Assembly (NCBI GenBank): GCA_010909725.1
Contig: JAACMV010000024.1
Span: 124,001-188,000 of the forward strand
DNA from: Picochlorum sp. 'celeri'
Lineage: Eukaryota; Chlorophyta; Trebouxiophyceae
Reading direction: 5' to 3'
Length of the DNA: 64,000 nucleotides
Shown one piece after another: positions 11,714-25,566 of the stretch (positions are counted from its first letter, which is position 1; each line of letters begins with the position of its first letter). The notes beneath the pieces were generated by a model, which saw only the letters and a list, made by a program, of their open reading frames with translations, was not told the DNA's origin and searched no databases. A program made the translations under genes and the position numbers.

Positions 11714-14700
11714 CTAGGACAATGCTTTGTAGTAAATTTCAATGTAATCTTTGGCAGGATTTGTCCAGCTCCAGTCCATTAGCATGACTCTCTGGGACAG
11801 TTTGTTCCAAGCCTCTTTGTCCGAAAAGTAAAGGCTCAAGCCTCTATTCAAAGCGTAATCAAGTCCACCAGTGTCGGCACCATCGAATGAGAAGCCATTT
11901 GTTTCCATTCCAGCAGCATTGGCCTTCTCAATATCATCATCAATATCAAAAACTGTATCAGCAAGACCACCAGTCCTTCTAACAACTGGGATCGTGCCAT
12001 ATCTCATTGCTATCATTTGTGTCAATCCACATGGCTCAAACATGGATGGGACAAGGAACATGTCTGACCCAGCAAAAATCAGATGGCTGAGGGGCTCATC
12101 ATATGCAAACCAGAATCTTGCCCTGTCAGGATACTGCCGCTTGAGATCTTCAGCTAATGCATCAAAATCAGCCTGAACGGCTGGATCAGGAGCAGATCCC
12201 AGAAGTACAAACTGCGCACCACGCTCCATCGCTCTCCATGCAGCATGCTTGATCAAGTGAATGCCTTTTTGGTGGGTTAGCCTTGTCACACAGGCAACTA
12301 TTGGCACATCTCCATCAGCCAAATTCATCCTTTCCCGGAGAGCTTGCTTTGCAGCAGCTTTTCCTTCCAAAACATTTTCGTGAGTGTAACTCAATGGCAA
12401 TGCGGAATCCGCACTAGGGTCCCAAATATCTACATCAATCCCATTTCTGATGCCATAAAACTTGTGATGATGCGGTGCAATGGCAACATGACCTCCAATT
12501 TCAACAGCATACGTTGGGGAGACTGTTGTCGAGGCTTCGGATGTCTCCACGGCCCGACCAATCAAATCTGCTCCAAAGTCCATATTGTGGATGGTGAAGG
12601 CACAAGGAACCCCTTGGCGATCCATAAATGCTACTGGAGCAGACTGCCAATCATGGCAATGGATCAAGGAAGGCCTCTTCTGAGATTCCGAGAGCAGATA
12701 GTGGAGAGCACACGAGCATAAAACTCCGAAGCGATGATAATCGGAATAAATATCTGTGTAAATTGTTCCGACCCAAACAAGACCATTGCATGGCTCTAGG
12801 AATGTTGTTGGCAAGTCCTCCACGATCCCTTTCCATACTTTCACCTGCACTCCCTCCCACATGAACTCACGATCTAGTACAAGATTCTCTACTTGACTGT
12901 AGTCGATACAGTCGTATTTCGGAATGACAACTTCAACTTGGTGTCCTTCTTCTTGAACAGCCCTTCCCAGTGCTGTGACGACATCGCCCAGTCCACCAGC
13001 TTTTGCAATAGGGGCCATTTCAGAAGCTACATGTGCAACAAATAACGGAGGCTCATCCATATTAGATCCTGACACGTTAATATGGTATCCTAGGCCATTA
13101 TTCGTGTCATGGAAACCGCCATGCAAATCACCAGAGTCTGCAAATGACAAGTCAAGTGTGTGTGCATCTGCAGGGATATCAATAGTGGCCTGCAGGAATC
13201 CCAGGCCCCCCGCTTCTGGAACGGCAGGCTCCATGAGCTGTGCTTCTATCTTTTCAGGGTGCTTGAAGCGATTGAACCCCCCTGAGATGAACACATCTGG
13301 ACGGCCTCGTAACACGGTCCTATCAGGGTTGTAATATACTGTGGCTTTCTGTCCTGCTTGGGGAACCATGGGGACTGTAAATAAAAACTTTCGCTGTAAC
13401 TCTCTCCGTGTCCTTGAGGCACGTGCCTTCATCGATGCTCGCTGAAGTACTCTCTTTTCTGCCAATGCTTCCCCATTGATGGCATCACTGGTATCGGAAA
13501 CCTCAAGTGCCTCAAACACCAGTTGCACCAGCGCCTCACCTGTATGATTCCAGAAAAAAATATCAATTTCACGTACATCAATCATCATTGTGTGCATCAA
13601 TTATACGTACTCGGCGTCGAATTGGCTACTTTGGAATGATAATCTGACCCCCCTGCATTGTCCCAGTTTTGTCTGTTCCCATCGCAAAATGCAAAATCTA
13701 GCGTTGCTGCAGTATTCCAGACAGAGACGTCTGCTTTCCACCATTCACCATCCTCTAGATCTTTTGGAAGATCAGCCTTGGAGGCTGGGACCATGTCTAT
13801 GGCTTCTGTGTCTTGCATCCACCACGAGTCATAGCCAACCATGACAGAGACAGATGTAGAGGACTTCAGTGGTCCCGAGGATTTATTGTATAAAAGAGTA
13901 GATGTTGACCCTGCAGAGGGTTGAGAAAGCCATTTAAAGACTTTTTGTGGACTTTCTTCAGTACTCGACCCACGCCTTTCCTCCACAACATCTCTTGCTT
14001 CCTGCAGAATCTCCTTCTTGCGCTTTGCAGCAAATGCTAATTTTGCTTCCTTTGCAGCCCCTGTGGCAGCTTTCATTGCAGATTCGTATATTTTTTCTTC
14101 TTCATTCGCAAACTGTTCCATCATTTTCAACTCAAAGGCATCCAGCAATTTGACACGTTGAGCAGTCACTTCCTCTGCAGAGGGTGCTCTGTCTAAATCA
14201 ACGGAAAAATCCTGTCCATTGTTGTTATCAACAGCACCACTATTCTTATCTTCTATGACAAAATCTACTCGAAATAGTAAGGAAGGCAACTCAACCTTCA
14301 CACTATACCAATCTGCATGGCCTTGGACTGGATGCATCTCAAACTTTTCTATCCTTTCCCATCTATTGTATCCAATCTTCAACACTGGAACAGCATCATG
14401 GGACGGCAAAGGACCTTTGGCTAAATTATACAGTATCTCCACCCCAGACCCCACCTCTATTGGGGTATCGGGCAGGTATGCAATAGAATCCTCTGCCGAT
14501 GCAATTGCGTCATCCAGCAACTTTACAGAAGCCGGCTTTTTCTTCTTTGGCACCGTTGGAGGACTTGACTCACCGGTCGTACGGGTCAAATTTGGCAACT
14601 GTTTCAATTTCTCCTCAGCCTCCTCTCGATCCCTCGCCAGCTGAAGCAATAATGCCTGCAACTCTCTGTTCTCCTTCTTCAACTGCTCCAATTCAGCCAG

Positions 14701-15192
14701 GCTTGCTGTTGCCCCACCCTTTCTCGCCATTCGAGCCGCAGCATCTGCACTTCCTGCTTCTTTTGCAAAATTAGCAACCTCATTCTCAACAGACTGCTTC
14801 AAATGCTTCCCCGTCTCGTCATCAACAATTTCTTTGGACAATAGTTCCGCGGCAGCTGCTGCAGCTGCCTTCTCCTCACTCAATTTCCTTGCAAGACTCC
14901 TTGCAGCACTGATCTTTGCAGCCGCACTGATTTTCATCTTTGTTTCAGCATCATCCTCTTGCATGGAAGAATCGCTCTGAGATGCTTTCACCCTCTTTTT
15001 CCTGCCCCTCTTTGGCTTGGTATCACTGGGTGCAGAATCTCTGCTCCCAGCAGACTGCCTCCTTGCCTGAGCCAAAACCACCATCAAACTCGTCCGAGAA
15101 GGCCTCTGCATACACCCTCTATTGCACTTGATCCTGCATCTATCAGCCAGACGGAACGGCCGTGCCTCGCCCACGAGACGCGAACCAAACAT
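11714..15192 (-). CDS. SS3: Starch synthase III, plastidial, with three CBM53 modules
   Basis: Elongates amylopectin from ADP-glucose. Exons 13611-15192 and 11714-13539 join over a 71-nt intron (GTACGT...ACAG) in phase and give 1,135 aa. Order: transit peptide (about 1-45), Lys/Ala-rich linker and coiled coil, then three starch-binding CBM53 repeats (one around VLKIGYNRWER, one around VMVGYDSWW, one around DVFISGGFNRF), then the GT5/GT1 catalytic region. That region has the ADP-glucose loop KAGGLGDV, STVSPTYA and the C-terminal MFEPCGLTQM. Three CBM53 modules before the catalytic domain are the SSIII signature. The intron falls inside the second module, just after its conserved core. Confidence 0.95.
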
Positions 15193-15713
15193 GAGTCTAG
15201 ACTTTCGTGTTCCGAAACCACAATGCTCACACTTGAAACCTCAAGTTTGCCACTTCTCCCCCCTGAAAATATTCAAAAAATGATAAAATTCGAGATCAGA
15301 ATCCCACGCCGCCCAATGGAGCGTCATGTTGATAAACTTGTTCGCCAAACAAGGGTCCTGCACCAGCCAGGGACTAATGCCCTACCAGGACAGATTCCCC
15401 CATCACGCACCTAAATTGTCACTAATACTGCATTGATTGATAGTACATGACACCCATGTCATGCCATTCTGCAAGTACCGGATCCAATCAGGACTGGCCT
15501 GACTCTAGGATAATGTCCTTGTTTACCTAGATGCTTTCGGTCAATCATGCTGGTTCAAGGTGTCAATCTATCGATTTCAAAGGGCCATGCCATGGCCCTT
15601 TGACTTCTCAGACGATAGCCGCTGCCGGGCATCAGCACGTGGGTGAAGTCAAAAACTTTTTTTAACATTTGTATCACCGAAATACAAATTAGAATATTCA
15701 GATAGATATTTGA
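15193..15713. promoter_or_regulatory. Divergent promoter region between SS3 and DDX3 genes
   Basis: 521 bp between two starts that point away from each other. No supportable ORF, tRNA or repeat. It must carry both promoters; no individual element can be named. Confidence 0.55.
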
Positions 15714-17952
<2,239 letters not shown>

Positions 17953-18526
17953 GATCCTCTTGCATCAAATTCATGCATTATGCCAACGTGTCCGCATGTA
18001 TCACCCGTGTGGTTTGAGAAGAGAATAATTATGATTCATTGGAGCATCATCTTGTGGACAGTGTCCATAATTTGGTGATACAATTGTCAGACCAATACTA
18101 AGTGAACTGAATAGAAACTTGCAGCCATAGGACATTTATTCGCCACTGTATCATTTGATTCTTTGTCCACCTCCAGCAATGGAGCAATATATATAAAATA
18201 TGAATGTAAATGTTGGAAAATCCAACTCTTGAACACTGGAGTACCATGGAGTGCCTGCGTTGATGGGAGAGTCGAGATCAAATCGAATGGGCTATCCAAA
18301 CGGCCATCATCTTGGAGAATCAATGTCGCAAACCTCGCACTCGCGAGATATTCGAATACAAACATTGGCATTGGATACCAAGGTATGCATAAATTGCATC
18401 ACGATCACTCTATATCCAAATTCATAACGCACGGAACTTGTCAGTAGTCGTTTTTGACATCAAAGGCTGCGTTTCTGTCTTCCGAAAGACTGCCGTTGTA
18501 GCACGATCGCTCATTTTCGCAGAAAA
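17953..18526. promoter_or_regulatory. 574-bp gap upstream of accA
   Basis: It holds the DDX3 3' end and the accA promoter. Two 94-aa open frames lie antisense to each other near 18087-18447; neither resembles a known protein or shows a convincing start, so I treat the stretch as non-coding. Confidence 0.5.
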
Positions 18527-20146
18527 ATGAATGTTCAAGGAATGAAAACGGAATGCAGTACCGGGCGAAAGAATATCTCTCTCTCTCGGGTCAGTCGTCG
18601 CGTGCCAGTGTCGACGCTCGCCGGTGTGAGAGTGCGTTCCGAGGGCAATGCCAGGGCTGATTTGGCCCGTGGCTTAATGCCATTGGCATTGGGTAATATA
18701 GGAATGAAAATGCCGGAGAGTAAGAGATCTATTGCCGTCAGGGCTGGCGCTGACCCACCGGACGTCCCAAAGAGGGACGGACGCCAAGGTGGTCGAGAGT
18801 GGCTGCAGTCGATTTTGTCCCGTTTTGGCCCTATCAGAGAGAAATCATCCAATACGACGGTCTTGGACTTTGAGAAGCCCCTCGTTGAGCTTGACAATCG
18901 CATCAAGGAGGTGAGGACTGTTGCGGAGGAGAATGGGGTCGATGTGACTGATCAGATCAAGGAACTGGAGGAGAGGGCAAGGAAGTTACGCCAGGATACA
19001 TATTCTCGCTTGACTCCGACGCAAAAGCTTCAAGTTGCTCGGCATCCAAATAGGCCCACTTTCTTAGATATTGCATTGAATATTTCTGATAAATTTGTGG
19101 AGCTTCACGGAGATCGGGGTGGCCTTGATGACCCAGCCCTCGTGTGTGGACTTGGCTCTATTGACGGTATTTCCTTCATGTTTATTGGTCATCAGAAAGG
19201 AAGGAACACCAAGGAAAACATTTACAGAAATTTCGGAATGCCACAGCCAAATGGATACAGAAAGGCTCTCAGATTCATGAGGCATGCTGACAAGTTTGGT
19301 TTACCTATTGTCACCTTCGTAGATACCCCAGGAGCGTATGCCGGGAAAAATGCAGAAGAACTCGGACAGGGAGAAGCAATTGCAGTGAACCTTCGCGAAA
19401 TGTTCGGTTTCCGTGTGCCCATCATCTCAGTCGTGATTGGGGAGGGAGGTTCTGGAGGTGCTCTTGCTATTGGTTGTGCAAACAGAAATCTCATCATGGA
19501 AAATTCTGTATACTACGTCGCTTCGCCAGAAGCATGTGCTGCAATTTTGTGGAAATCGAGAGAAAAGGCTGGTGCAGCAACTGAAGCATTGAAAATCACC
19601 TCCTCAGATCTTTTGAGATTCGGTGTCATGGATGAGTCCATCCCTGAGCCACTTGGTGCTGCACACACGGATCCAATGGGAGCGTTCCCAGCCATCAAAG
19701 AGGCTGTCATGAGAAACTATCGTATGTATGAGAACATGTCAGCGGATGAAATCATGCTTGACAGGTACAATAAATTCAGAAAATTAGGCATGTTTGAGGA
19801 GTATCTTGTCAGAGGTGGCGACCGCGAGGGTGCCAAAGAAGCCCTCTCAAAAGCCCCAGGGGCAAAAACCAAGGCCGGAACATATGCGCCAACATCTGAT
19901 GACGCCGAATTCCTTGAGATGATGGCCGACATGGAGGAGAAATGGGAGGCAACCTTGCAGGACAAGCAGGAGTGGTTGATGAAGCCTGAGACCCCAGCAC
20001 CTGGCTTCAACAGTCCAGGGCTCTTGGAGCTGGCAGTCGCCGCAGCTGAAGCTGAAGGAAAATCAATTGGAGTAAGCAACTTTTCACAAACAAACGAACA
20101 CGCTGGATCCAATGGGTCATCCTTCGAAAACGCGCCACTTCATTAA
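18527..20146 (+). CDS. accA: Acetyl-CoA carboxylase carboxyltransferase alpha subunit, plastid
   Basis: Alpha-CT of the heteromeric plastid ACCase, which with the beta-CT subunit (plastid-encoded accD in most plants and green algae) makes malonyl-CoA for fatty acids. 539 aa, single exon: basic Ser/Arg transit peptide (about 1-70), then the carboxyltransferase fold with PTFLDIALNISD, ELHGDRGGLDDPA, FVDTPGAYAGKNAEELGQ and GEGGSGGALAIG (oxyanion-hole glycines). The C-terminal extension (about residues 400-539) is longer than bacterial AccA, as in plants. Its presence implies a multisubunit, bacterial-type ACCase. Confidence 0.95.
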   Translation: MNVQGMKTECSTGRKNISLSRVSRRVPVSTLAGVRVRSEGNARADLARGLMPLALGNIGMKMPESKRSIAVRAGADPPDVPKRDGRQGGREWLQSILSRFGPIREKSSNTTVLDFEKPLVELDNRIKEVRTVAEENGVDVTDQIKELEERARKLRQDTYSRLTPTQKLQVARHPNRPTFLDIALNISDKFVELHGDRGGLDDPALVCGLGSIDGISFMFIGHQKGRNTKENIYRNFGMPQPNGYRKALRFMRHADKFGLPIVTFVDTPGAYAGKNAEELGQGEAIAVNLREMFGFRVPIISVVIGEGGSGGALAIGCANRNLIMENSVYYVASPEACAAILWKSREKAGAATEALKITSSDLLRFGVMDESIPEPLGAAHTDPMGAFPAIKEAVMRNYRMYENMSADEIMLDRYNKFRKLGMFEEYLVRGGDREGAKEALSKAPGAKTKAGTYAPTSDDAEFLEMMADMEEKWEATLQDKQEWLMKPETPAPGFNSPGLLELAVAAAEAEGKSIGVSNFSQTNEHAGSNGSSFENAPLH

Positions 20147-20300
20147 CTGGACTGTCATCGTGTCTAATCCCCAGCATTTCTGAAGCGAGGATGAACTTGC
20201 ATTATCATATGACCTTCCAAATTTGTGAGACAAAATTTTATGTAATTATTACACAAAAGAAATATGCATACGCGCTCAAAACTAGCTGCTTCCCATGCTT

Positions 20301-21797
20301 CTATACCTCTGAGACATATTGCTTGGAGGTGGCGTAATATGTGGCCTCTGTCTTTGTCTTTCTAGCCTGCCTACTTTCAAATTGCTCTCTGTTCTTTACT
20401 ATTCTTTGAATCAATTTGGCAGACGTCATGTTACTAGGAGACTTCAAATATTTCAATATCTTCTTATCTGAGGTCACCTTGTATCTGTCCAGCTCTGATG
20501 CAGCTTTGCGGTCTGAAATCTCATGCATGGTCCCCCTCACAACAATACTAATGTTGAATGTCTTCAGCAGGTCCTCTGTGATTGTGCTTGGAGCACCTAT
20601 GATAACTTCATCGGTATACCTACACGCTAAAACACTTAAAGCTCTCTCATGCAAGCCCATTATCGGAAGATGCGCCCCTCTACGCCTTGTCACATCCTCA
20701 TCTGTGTGAATACCAACCAACAAAAAGTCACCCTCCTGCCTCGCAGCTTTGAGTATCTCAACGTGCCCAACATGAAAGAGATCAAACGCTCCATCAATAT
20801 ATACAATTTTTGACCCAGCTGGAGCCACTTTGCCACTCGAGAATTGCACAATCCTTCTCGATGTTGGCATGAATCTGGACACTGTCACAGGCCTCACATC
20901 CAATTCGACGTCAGATGCCTTTTTTCTTGGGGTCACCCCATCGTACGATTCCTTTGATTCACTATAATTATCACATTCATTATCCATATCAACCAGGTTG
21001 TGACGCTGATCTCCATCGTCGTCTTGCCGGTGGCCCATTGAAAAAGCCCTGGTCAAGTCCTCCGTCCCACTCGACAGAAATCTTCGATTATTTCTGGAAC
21101 ACATCAGCATTCTCCCTACAATATCCGTCGTGCTCACACCTTCTGTTCTTTTAATCATCATAAATCTTCCAGACTTTTTAGCATACGCGTACGCATCCGT
21201 ACCATCCGGCAAAATACACGGGTCATCTCCATGAATCACATAATCAATCCTATGCTTTGTGAACAGCTCATCCAAAAACTCTGGCGTCAGATCATACGGA
21301 ACCCCCGTCAAAACTTCATCAACCCATTTAACACTCTCCACCAGCTCCAAACGCTCCTTCTCGTTCAACAACGGAGGCCCTTTGCACCGCAAAATCTCTT
21401 CATCTGGCACCAGCCCCACCACCAGCTCATCGCCAAGGCTCCTTGCCTGCCGCAGCGCATTCGCATGACCATAGTGCATCAGATCAAAACATCCATCCAT
21501 ATATACCCGAATAGGTCGATACCGCCGGCGACGCTTCGCATGCTTTGCCAAAACTTTGCTAAAATACCCAGTCATAGTCCCAGGCCTGTACTGGTAACTC
21601 AGAGGAACATACGTATAATAACTCTCTTTGAGCAAATACCACAACCCAGCACTCGCAGCAGTGAATGTTGCCGCAGCAAGGGCTATTTCAAATGTTTTAA
21701 TCACTGGATCCCTGCTAAGATACCGTGTACTCCCCTCCACAACGGTATGATGCAGCAACCGTGCCAACGTGGTCTCTCTCTCTCGACCCAAACTCAT
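20301..21797 (-). CDS. PECT1: Ethanolamine-phosphate cytidylyltransferase
   Basis: Makes CDP-ethanolamine for phosphatidylethanolamine (Kennedy pathway). 498 aa, single exon. One N-terminal hydrophobic segment (about residues 34-55) precedes two cytidylyltransferase domains: the first with YMDGCFDLMHYGHAN and the second with YIDGAFDLFHVGHVE, both keeping the HxGH signature. RTEGVSTTDIVGRM closes domain 1. An acidic linker of about 60 residues separates the domains. The N-terminal anchor matches plant PECT1, which sits on the outer mitochondrial membrane. Confidence 0.95.
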   Translation of the reverse strand: MSLGRERETTLARLLHHTVVEGSTRYLSRDPVIKTFEIALAAATFTAASAGLWYLLKESYYTYVPLSYQYRPGTMTGYFSKVLAKHAKRRRRYRPIRVYMDGCFDLMHYGHANALRQARSLGDELVVGLVPDEEILRCKGPPLLNEKERLELVESVKWVDEVLTGVPYDLTPEFLDELFTKHRIDYVIHGDDPCILPDGTDAYAYAKKSGRFMMIKRTEGVSTTDIVGRMLMCSRNNRRFLSSGTEDLTRAFSMGHRQDDDGDQRHNLVDMDNECDNYSESKESYDGVTPRKKASDVELDVRPVTVSRFMPTSRRIVQFSSGKVAPAGSKIVYIDGAFDLFHVGHVEILKAARQEGDFLLVGIHTDEDVTRRRGAHLPIMGLHERALSVLACRYTDEVIIGAPSTITEDLLKTFNISIVVRGTMHEISDRKAASELDRYKVTSDKKILKYLKSPSNMTSAKLIQRIVKNREQFESRQARKTKTEATYYATSKQYVSEV

Positions 21798-22021
21798 CTT
21801 CGAATACCAAGCACGTGTTAACTATTTATTTGAGATGGAAAAGGAAAAAAATTGAATATAACCCTCCTGAGATCATCCAGACTTGGACAAACCATGCATC
21901 CACCATTGTGGACAGCCAGTTATGGTTTCAGCAACAAAATGAAGATTTTCCTCTGAATCATACTGCTTTGGCGACTGTGTGAAGACCACAGATCTGATTC
22001 GAAGCAGAAATAAATATATAG

Positions 22022-22522
22022 ATGCCGACCAGTGTGGTTCGTGGAGTGGCTGTGCTGGATAGAAGAAGCATTCCTCTTGTGACGAAGACGCTGTCCTCTG
22101 AGGATGGGTTCGCTGTGGAACGGATCATGTTTGCGTCTTTGGACATGCTGGATAGTATTCTGAGTCATCCAAAGCACAGATCAGGTGCAGAAGAGATACA
22201 TGGGGGTGCATCGTCGGAGCAGGATGTGCTTTTGAAGCAAGGTAGTGGTGAGGGACAGCAACGTGGTGTGTATTTGGGATTGTTACTGTCACAGGGAGAT
22301 ATGAGCGTGTATGGATACTTGACAAGCGTGCAAAAACGAGTGTTGCTTGCTGTTAAAGAAGACAAGGCGCGCGAGAAGATTGGGGATGTGACTCTTCGGG
22401 ATATTTTGGTAGAGATTGGAAGGGTTCATCTGGACTGCTTGGCAAACCCCTTTGGCACCAATAATGAGCAGTTTTCACGAGGCGTGCAGCGTGTGATTGA
22501 CACATATATCGGGGAAGACTGA
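22022..22522 (+). CDS. TRAPPC2L: TRAPPC2L-type TRAPP complex subunit (Tca17)
   Basis: A longin-fold subunit of the TRAPP Rab-GEF tether in ER-Golgi and endosomal traffic. 166 aa against about 140 in animals. The N-terminal strand RGVAVLDRRSIPLVTKT, the helix around FASLDMLDS, the YLGLLLSQGDMSVYGYLT strands and the C-terminal CLANPFGTNNEQFSRGVQ match the family in order. An insert rich in Gly/Gln (about residues 60-82) accounts for the extra length. Its stop is only 3 bp from the convergent prenyltransferase stop. Confidence 0.85.
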   Translation: MPTSVVRGVAVLDRRSIPLVTKTLSSEDGFAVERIMFASLDMLDSILSHPKHRSGAEEIHGGASSEQDVLLKQGSGEGQQRGVYLGLLLSQGDMSVYGYLTSVQKRVLLAVKEDKAREKIGDVTLRDILVEIGRVHLDCLANPFGTNNEQFSRGVQRVIDTYIGED

Positions 22523-22525
22523 TAT

Positions 22526-23812
22526 CTATTTTTTACGTGATACAACCTTTCGAGTCATTACCTGAAGGGCTGCTCTGCTTGCGTCTGCATCCTCCCCCAG
22601 AGATGGTGGCAAGTCCTGGAGGGCCCTTGCTGCTTCTGACGCGTGAAATTGCGCGAGATCTTTCGCTTTCTGGATTCCATCACTATTCAATATGAGTTCT
22701 AGGGCCTGATCGATATCTCCCTCTCCTTTGAAACGCCGGCGGACAAGAGGAATGAGATGAGGATGCTGCTCTGCAGCAAACAGCACTGGGGCTGTTGCAA
22801 GCCCAGAGCGCATGTCGTTCCCAACGGGTTTCCCCAGCTCTTCTTGGCTTGATGTAAAATCAAGTACATCATCTACTAACTGAAAGGCCAAGCCGAGGTG
22901 TTTCCCATACCTCCACGCAGCCATGGACTCATCTGGAGAACACCCAGCCAATACAGCAACACTTTTGCACGAATTCGCAATCAACGATGCCGTTTTATAA
23001 AATGTCTTCTTCATATAGTGCTCCATAGACAGTATCTGATCATCGGACGTATTCATTTGTAAAATCTCACCGCTCACAAGGTGCTCTAAAACCTGAGACA
23101 TGAGCGCAATAACCTCGCTGTTCTGCAATGCTGCTAAACTCACAGATGCCCGCGCGAGGAGAAAGTCTCCTGCCAAAATTGCTACTTTATTACCAAATAT
23201 GGCATTCAATGCCTTGAGGCCTCTCCTACTGTCAGAATTGTCGATGACATCATCGTGCAAGAGAGATGCCACATGTATCAGCTCTGATATCTCTGCAATC
23301 CTCTGCTGTCTCCTCCTCAATTCAACTGGATGCGCACTTGCTGGAGTCACATCTACCTCTAGCATGGAAGGCAAAGGGCCCTGGCGTGATAATCCAGTCG
23401 CCATAAGGAGCACTATTGTAGACCGCAGCCGCTTCCCCTCTTTCCCTGTCTGAAAAAAATACTCTGCAGCCTTCTCCAACACTGGAATATCAGTCAGGAT
23501 GCAGTTCCTCAATCTATTCGATACACTATCAATCTCCAATCGCACAAGGGCAAAAGGATCAACAAACTGATTCTCGTCTCTATTGTTCGTATTCAGTTCG
23601 GAGAGAGAAGCAAACGACCTCATACCATGTGTAGGCCCCACACGGCCCCTTGGCCCAGGCCTTCCGGTTCCTTCTCCCTCGCCATCCGATCGAGACCTGG
23701 GATCTATATATGCAGAATAGGTTTTACGAGAACACGAAACAAGGCCTGCCAGCCTCTCTATCGAGTCCTTGTACAGCAGCGGTCTTTCAACCCACAATTT
23801 CGACCGCAACAT
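22526..23812 (-). CDS. Long-chain polyprenyl diphosphate synthase (solanesyl/COQ1-like)
   Basis: A trans-prenyltransferase that makes the ubiquinone side chain, probably in mitochondria. 428 aa; the first 100 residues are basic and Arg/Ser-rich, like a mitochondrial leader. Seen: GKRLRSTIVLL, first Asp motif LLHDDVIDNSDSRRG (DDxxD), ILAGDFLLARASV, and the second motif FQLVDDVLDF. A small residue (A) at position -5 before DDxxD favours long products. It differs clearly from the plastid GGPPS at 4482-5733. A role in plastoquinone synthesis cannot be excluded. Confidence 0.9.
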   Translation of the reverse strand: MLRSKLWVERPLLYKDSIERLAGLVSCSRKTYSAYIDPRSRSDGEGEGTGRPGPRGRVGPTHGMRSFASLSELNTNNRDENQFVDPFALVRLEIDSVSNRLRNCILTDIPVLEKAAEYFFQTGKEGKRLRSTIVLLMATGLSRQGPLPSMLEVDVTPASAHPVELRRRQQRIAEISELIHVASLLHDDVIDNSDSRRGLKALNAIFGNKVAILAGDFLLARASVSLAALQNSEVIALMSQVLEHLVSGEILQMNTSDDQILSMEHYMKKTFYKTASLIANSCKSVAVLAGCSPDESMAAWRYGKHLGLAFQLVDDVLDFTSSQEELGKPVGNDMRSGLATAPVLFAAEQHPHLIPLVRRRFKGEGDIDQALELILNSDGIQKAKDLAQFHASEAARALQDLPPSLGEDADASRAALQVMTRKVVSRKK

Positions 23813-24677
23813 GGCTCAATTCGAGAATGGCGACTCTTTCAATCAAATAAAATAATATGCAGTGTCTGAACCAAAAACCTCCCTCCCAATGCGCTGATAC
23901 AGGTGGGTAATGACTCTGGAATTCAGCCCTCAAACGTAGAGTATTCAGCCTCTGCTATCCTCCATCGTCACCCATACGATCCACGTGATCTTCAAGTTTC
24001 AAATGATGATGATGATGGATACAGAAGTGCCTTGGGATTGGGAGGGACAAAGTCTCATATCCTTGGAGGCTTGGTGCTGTGGATGCCATCATGGCACTCT
24101 GCAGAGTGGTCAGCCAGCTGACCTGTGCACCTGGCATTGCCACGCTGGCAGGGAGTACATACGGCCCTTCCCCTCACCTGTATGTTTTTGCTAGCAATCC
24201 AGTGCCTGGATTGGTTGGGGCAGTGAGAGATGCTGGTCCATGTGCTCAGATCACCCATCTTCATAAGGCATCCCATCCAAGCAAGCATGCCATGGGACTC
24301 ATTGGAATCAAATGACTGCCTGGGTACCATCTCCTCTCATCCGCTATCAAGGCAGCAAAGCATGCCTCTGAGGAAATAAATATCATTAAAATTAATCAAG
24401 TAAGTAGCCACTGCATCAAGGTATGTTTGTCTTGTGGTTTGGCGAGGCAGCAGTAGCCTCCGGACTTTGGCTGCTGCTGCTGTTCTCAGCAGACGTATCC
24501 CTAGACCATTGCGCTCTCCTTTGGCATATACATCTGCATAATGTATAAAGTAATTGTGATTGCCCATATGCGGGGGAGAAGGCCACGGCGATGTGTAAAA
24601 GGCTGAGCCCGCCGTCACTTCCATTTGGACGACTGTGGAATTCATGGCAGTTTTCTCTATTGTGTAGGTATTGAAGA
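23813..24677. other. 865-bp gap with an unassigned candidate exon
   Basis: Between the divergent starts of the prenyltransferase and uS5. The plus strand has two open frames: 23903-24121 (acidic, containing DDDDGY) and, in another frame, about 24028-24315, which includes SPHLYVFASNPVPGL and ends at a TGA. They overlap and could be exons of one small spliced gene, but I cannot find splice sites that join them, and I recognise neither. From 24331 to 24677 I see only the uS5 promoter/5' UTR. Confidence 0.35.
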
Positions 24678-25460
24678 ATGGCTGACGCACCAAGTGGAGA
24701 TCGTGGAGGTTTTGGAAGAGGATTTGGAGGACGTGGAAGAGGACGTGGCCGTGGACGTGGACGTCGCGATGGTGACGGCGAGGAGAAGTGGGTTCCAGCC
24801 ACCAAGCTTGGACGTCTTGTGCAGCAGGGAAAAATCAAGTCATTGGAGCAGATCTATCTCTTCTCTCTGCCAGTGAAGGAGTACCAGATCGTAGACTACT
24901 TCTTGGGAACTGCCCTCAAGGATGAGGTGATGAAGATTATGCCAGTGCAGAAGCAGACCCGTGCTGGACAGCGTACACGTTTCAAGGCATTCGTGATCGT
25001 TGGAGACTCTAACGGACACGTAGGATTAGGAGTCAAGTGCGCCAAGGAGGTGGCAACTGCCATCCGCGGTGCAATTATTTTGGCCAAGACAGCATGCATT
25101 CCAATTCGTAGAGGATACTGGGGTAATAGAATCGGAAAGGTGCATACCGTGCCAATGAAGGTTACTGGATACTGCGGTAGTGTGACAGTGCGTTTAGTCC
25201 CAGCCCCACGTGGTGCTGGAATTGTTGCTGCCCGTACTCCAAAGAAGGTGTTGCAGATGGCTGGTATTGAGGATTGCTACACCGCCTCTCGTGGATCCAC
25301 CAAGACTCTCGGAAACACAGTCAAGGCTACTTTCTACGCCCTCGCCAAGACATATGGGTTCTTGACTCCAGATCTCTGGAAAGAGACTGCCTTGACAAAG
25401 TCTCCTCTCCAGGAGTACACTGACTTTTTGTCAAAGCCAGTGGTCAGTGGAAAGCAGTAG
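24678..25460 (+). CDS. RPS2: 40S ribosomal protein uS5 (RPS2)
   Basis: 260 aa, the usual eukaryotic length. An N-terminal [10 protein letters not shown] arm is followed by [19 protein letters not shown], the S5 double-stranded RNA-binding motif ([18 protein letters not shown]) and the S5 C-terminal domain ([19 protein letters not shown]). It lies at the mRNA entry side of the small subunit. Codons are biased to C-ending forms (ATC, TAC), as expected for high expression. No intron. Confidence 0.98.
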   Translation: MADAPSGDRGGFGRGFGGRGRGRGRGRGRRDGDGEEKWVPATKLGRLVQQGKIKSLEQIYLFSLPVKEYQIVDYFLGTALKDEVMKIMPVQKQTRAGQRTRFKAFVIVGDSNGHVGLGVKCAKEVATAIRGAIILAKTACIPIRRGYWGNRIGKVHTVPMKVTGYCGSVTVRLVPAPRGAGIVAARTPKKVLQMAGIEDCYTASRGSTKTLGNTVKATFYALAKTYGFLTPDLWKETALTKSPLQEYTDFLSKPVVSGKQ

Positions 25461-25566
25461 TTTCTTTCTTTCCTTCTTTGGACGATATACAACAATATAG
25501 GTATTATTCTAATATGTAGAACATCTCATATCAATCATAAGATACTCAATCTGCTCTGCAGATGGA

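Noticed and set aside
18087..18447. Two overlapping 94-aa open frames on opposite strands
   Set aside because: No family features, no good start context, and they lie in an expected promoter/3' end region.
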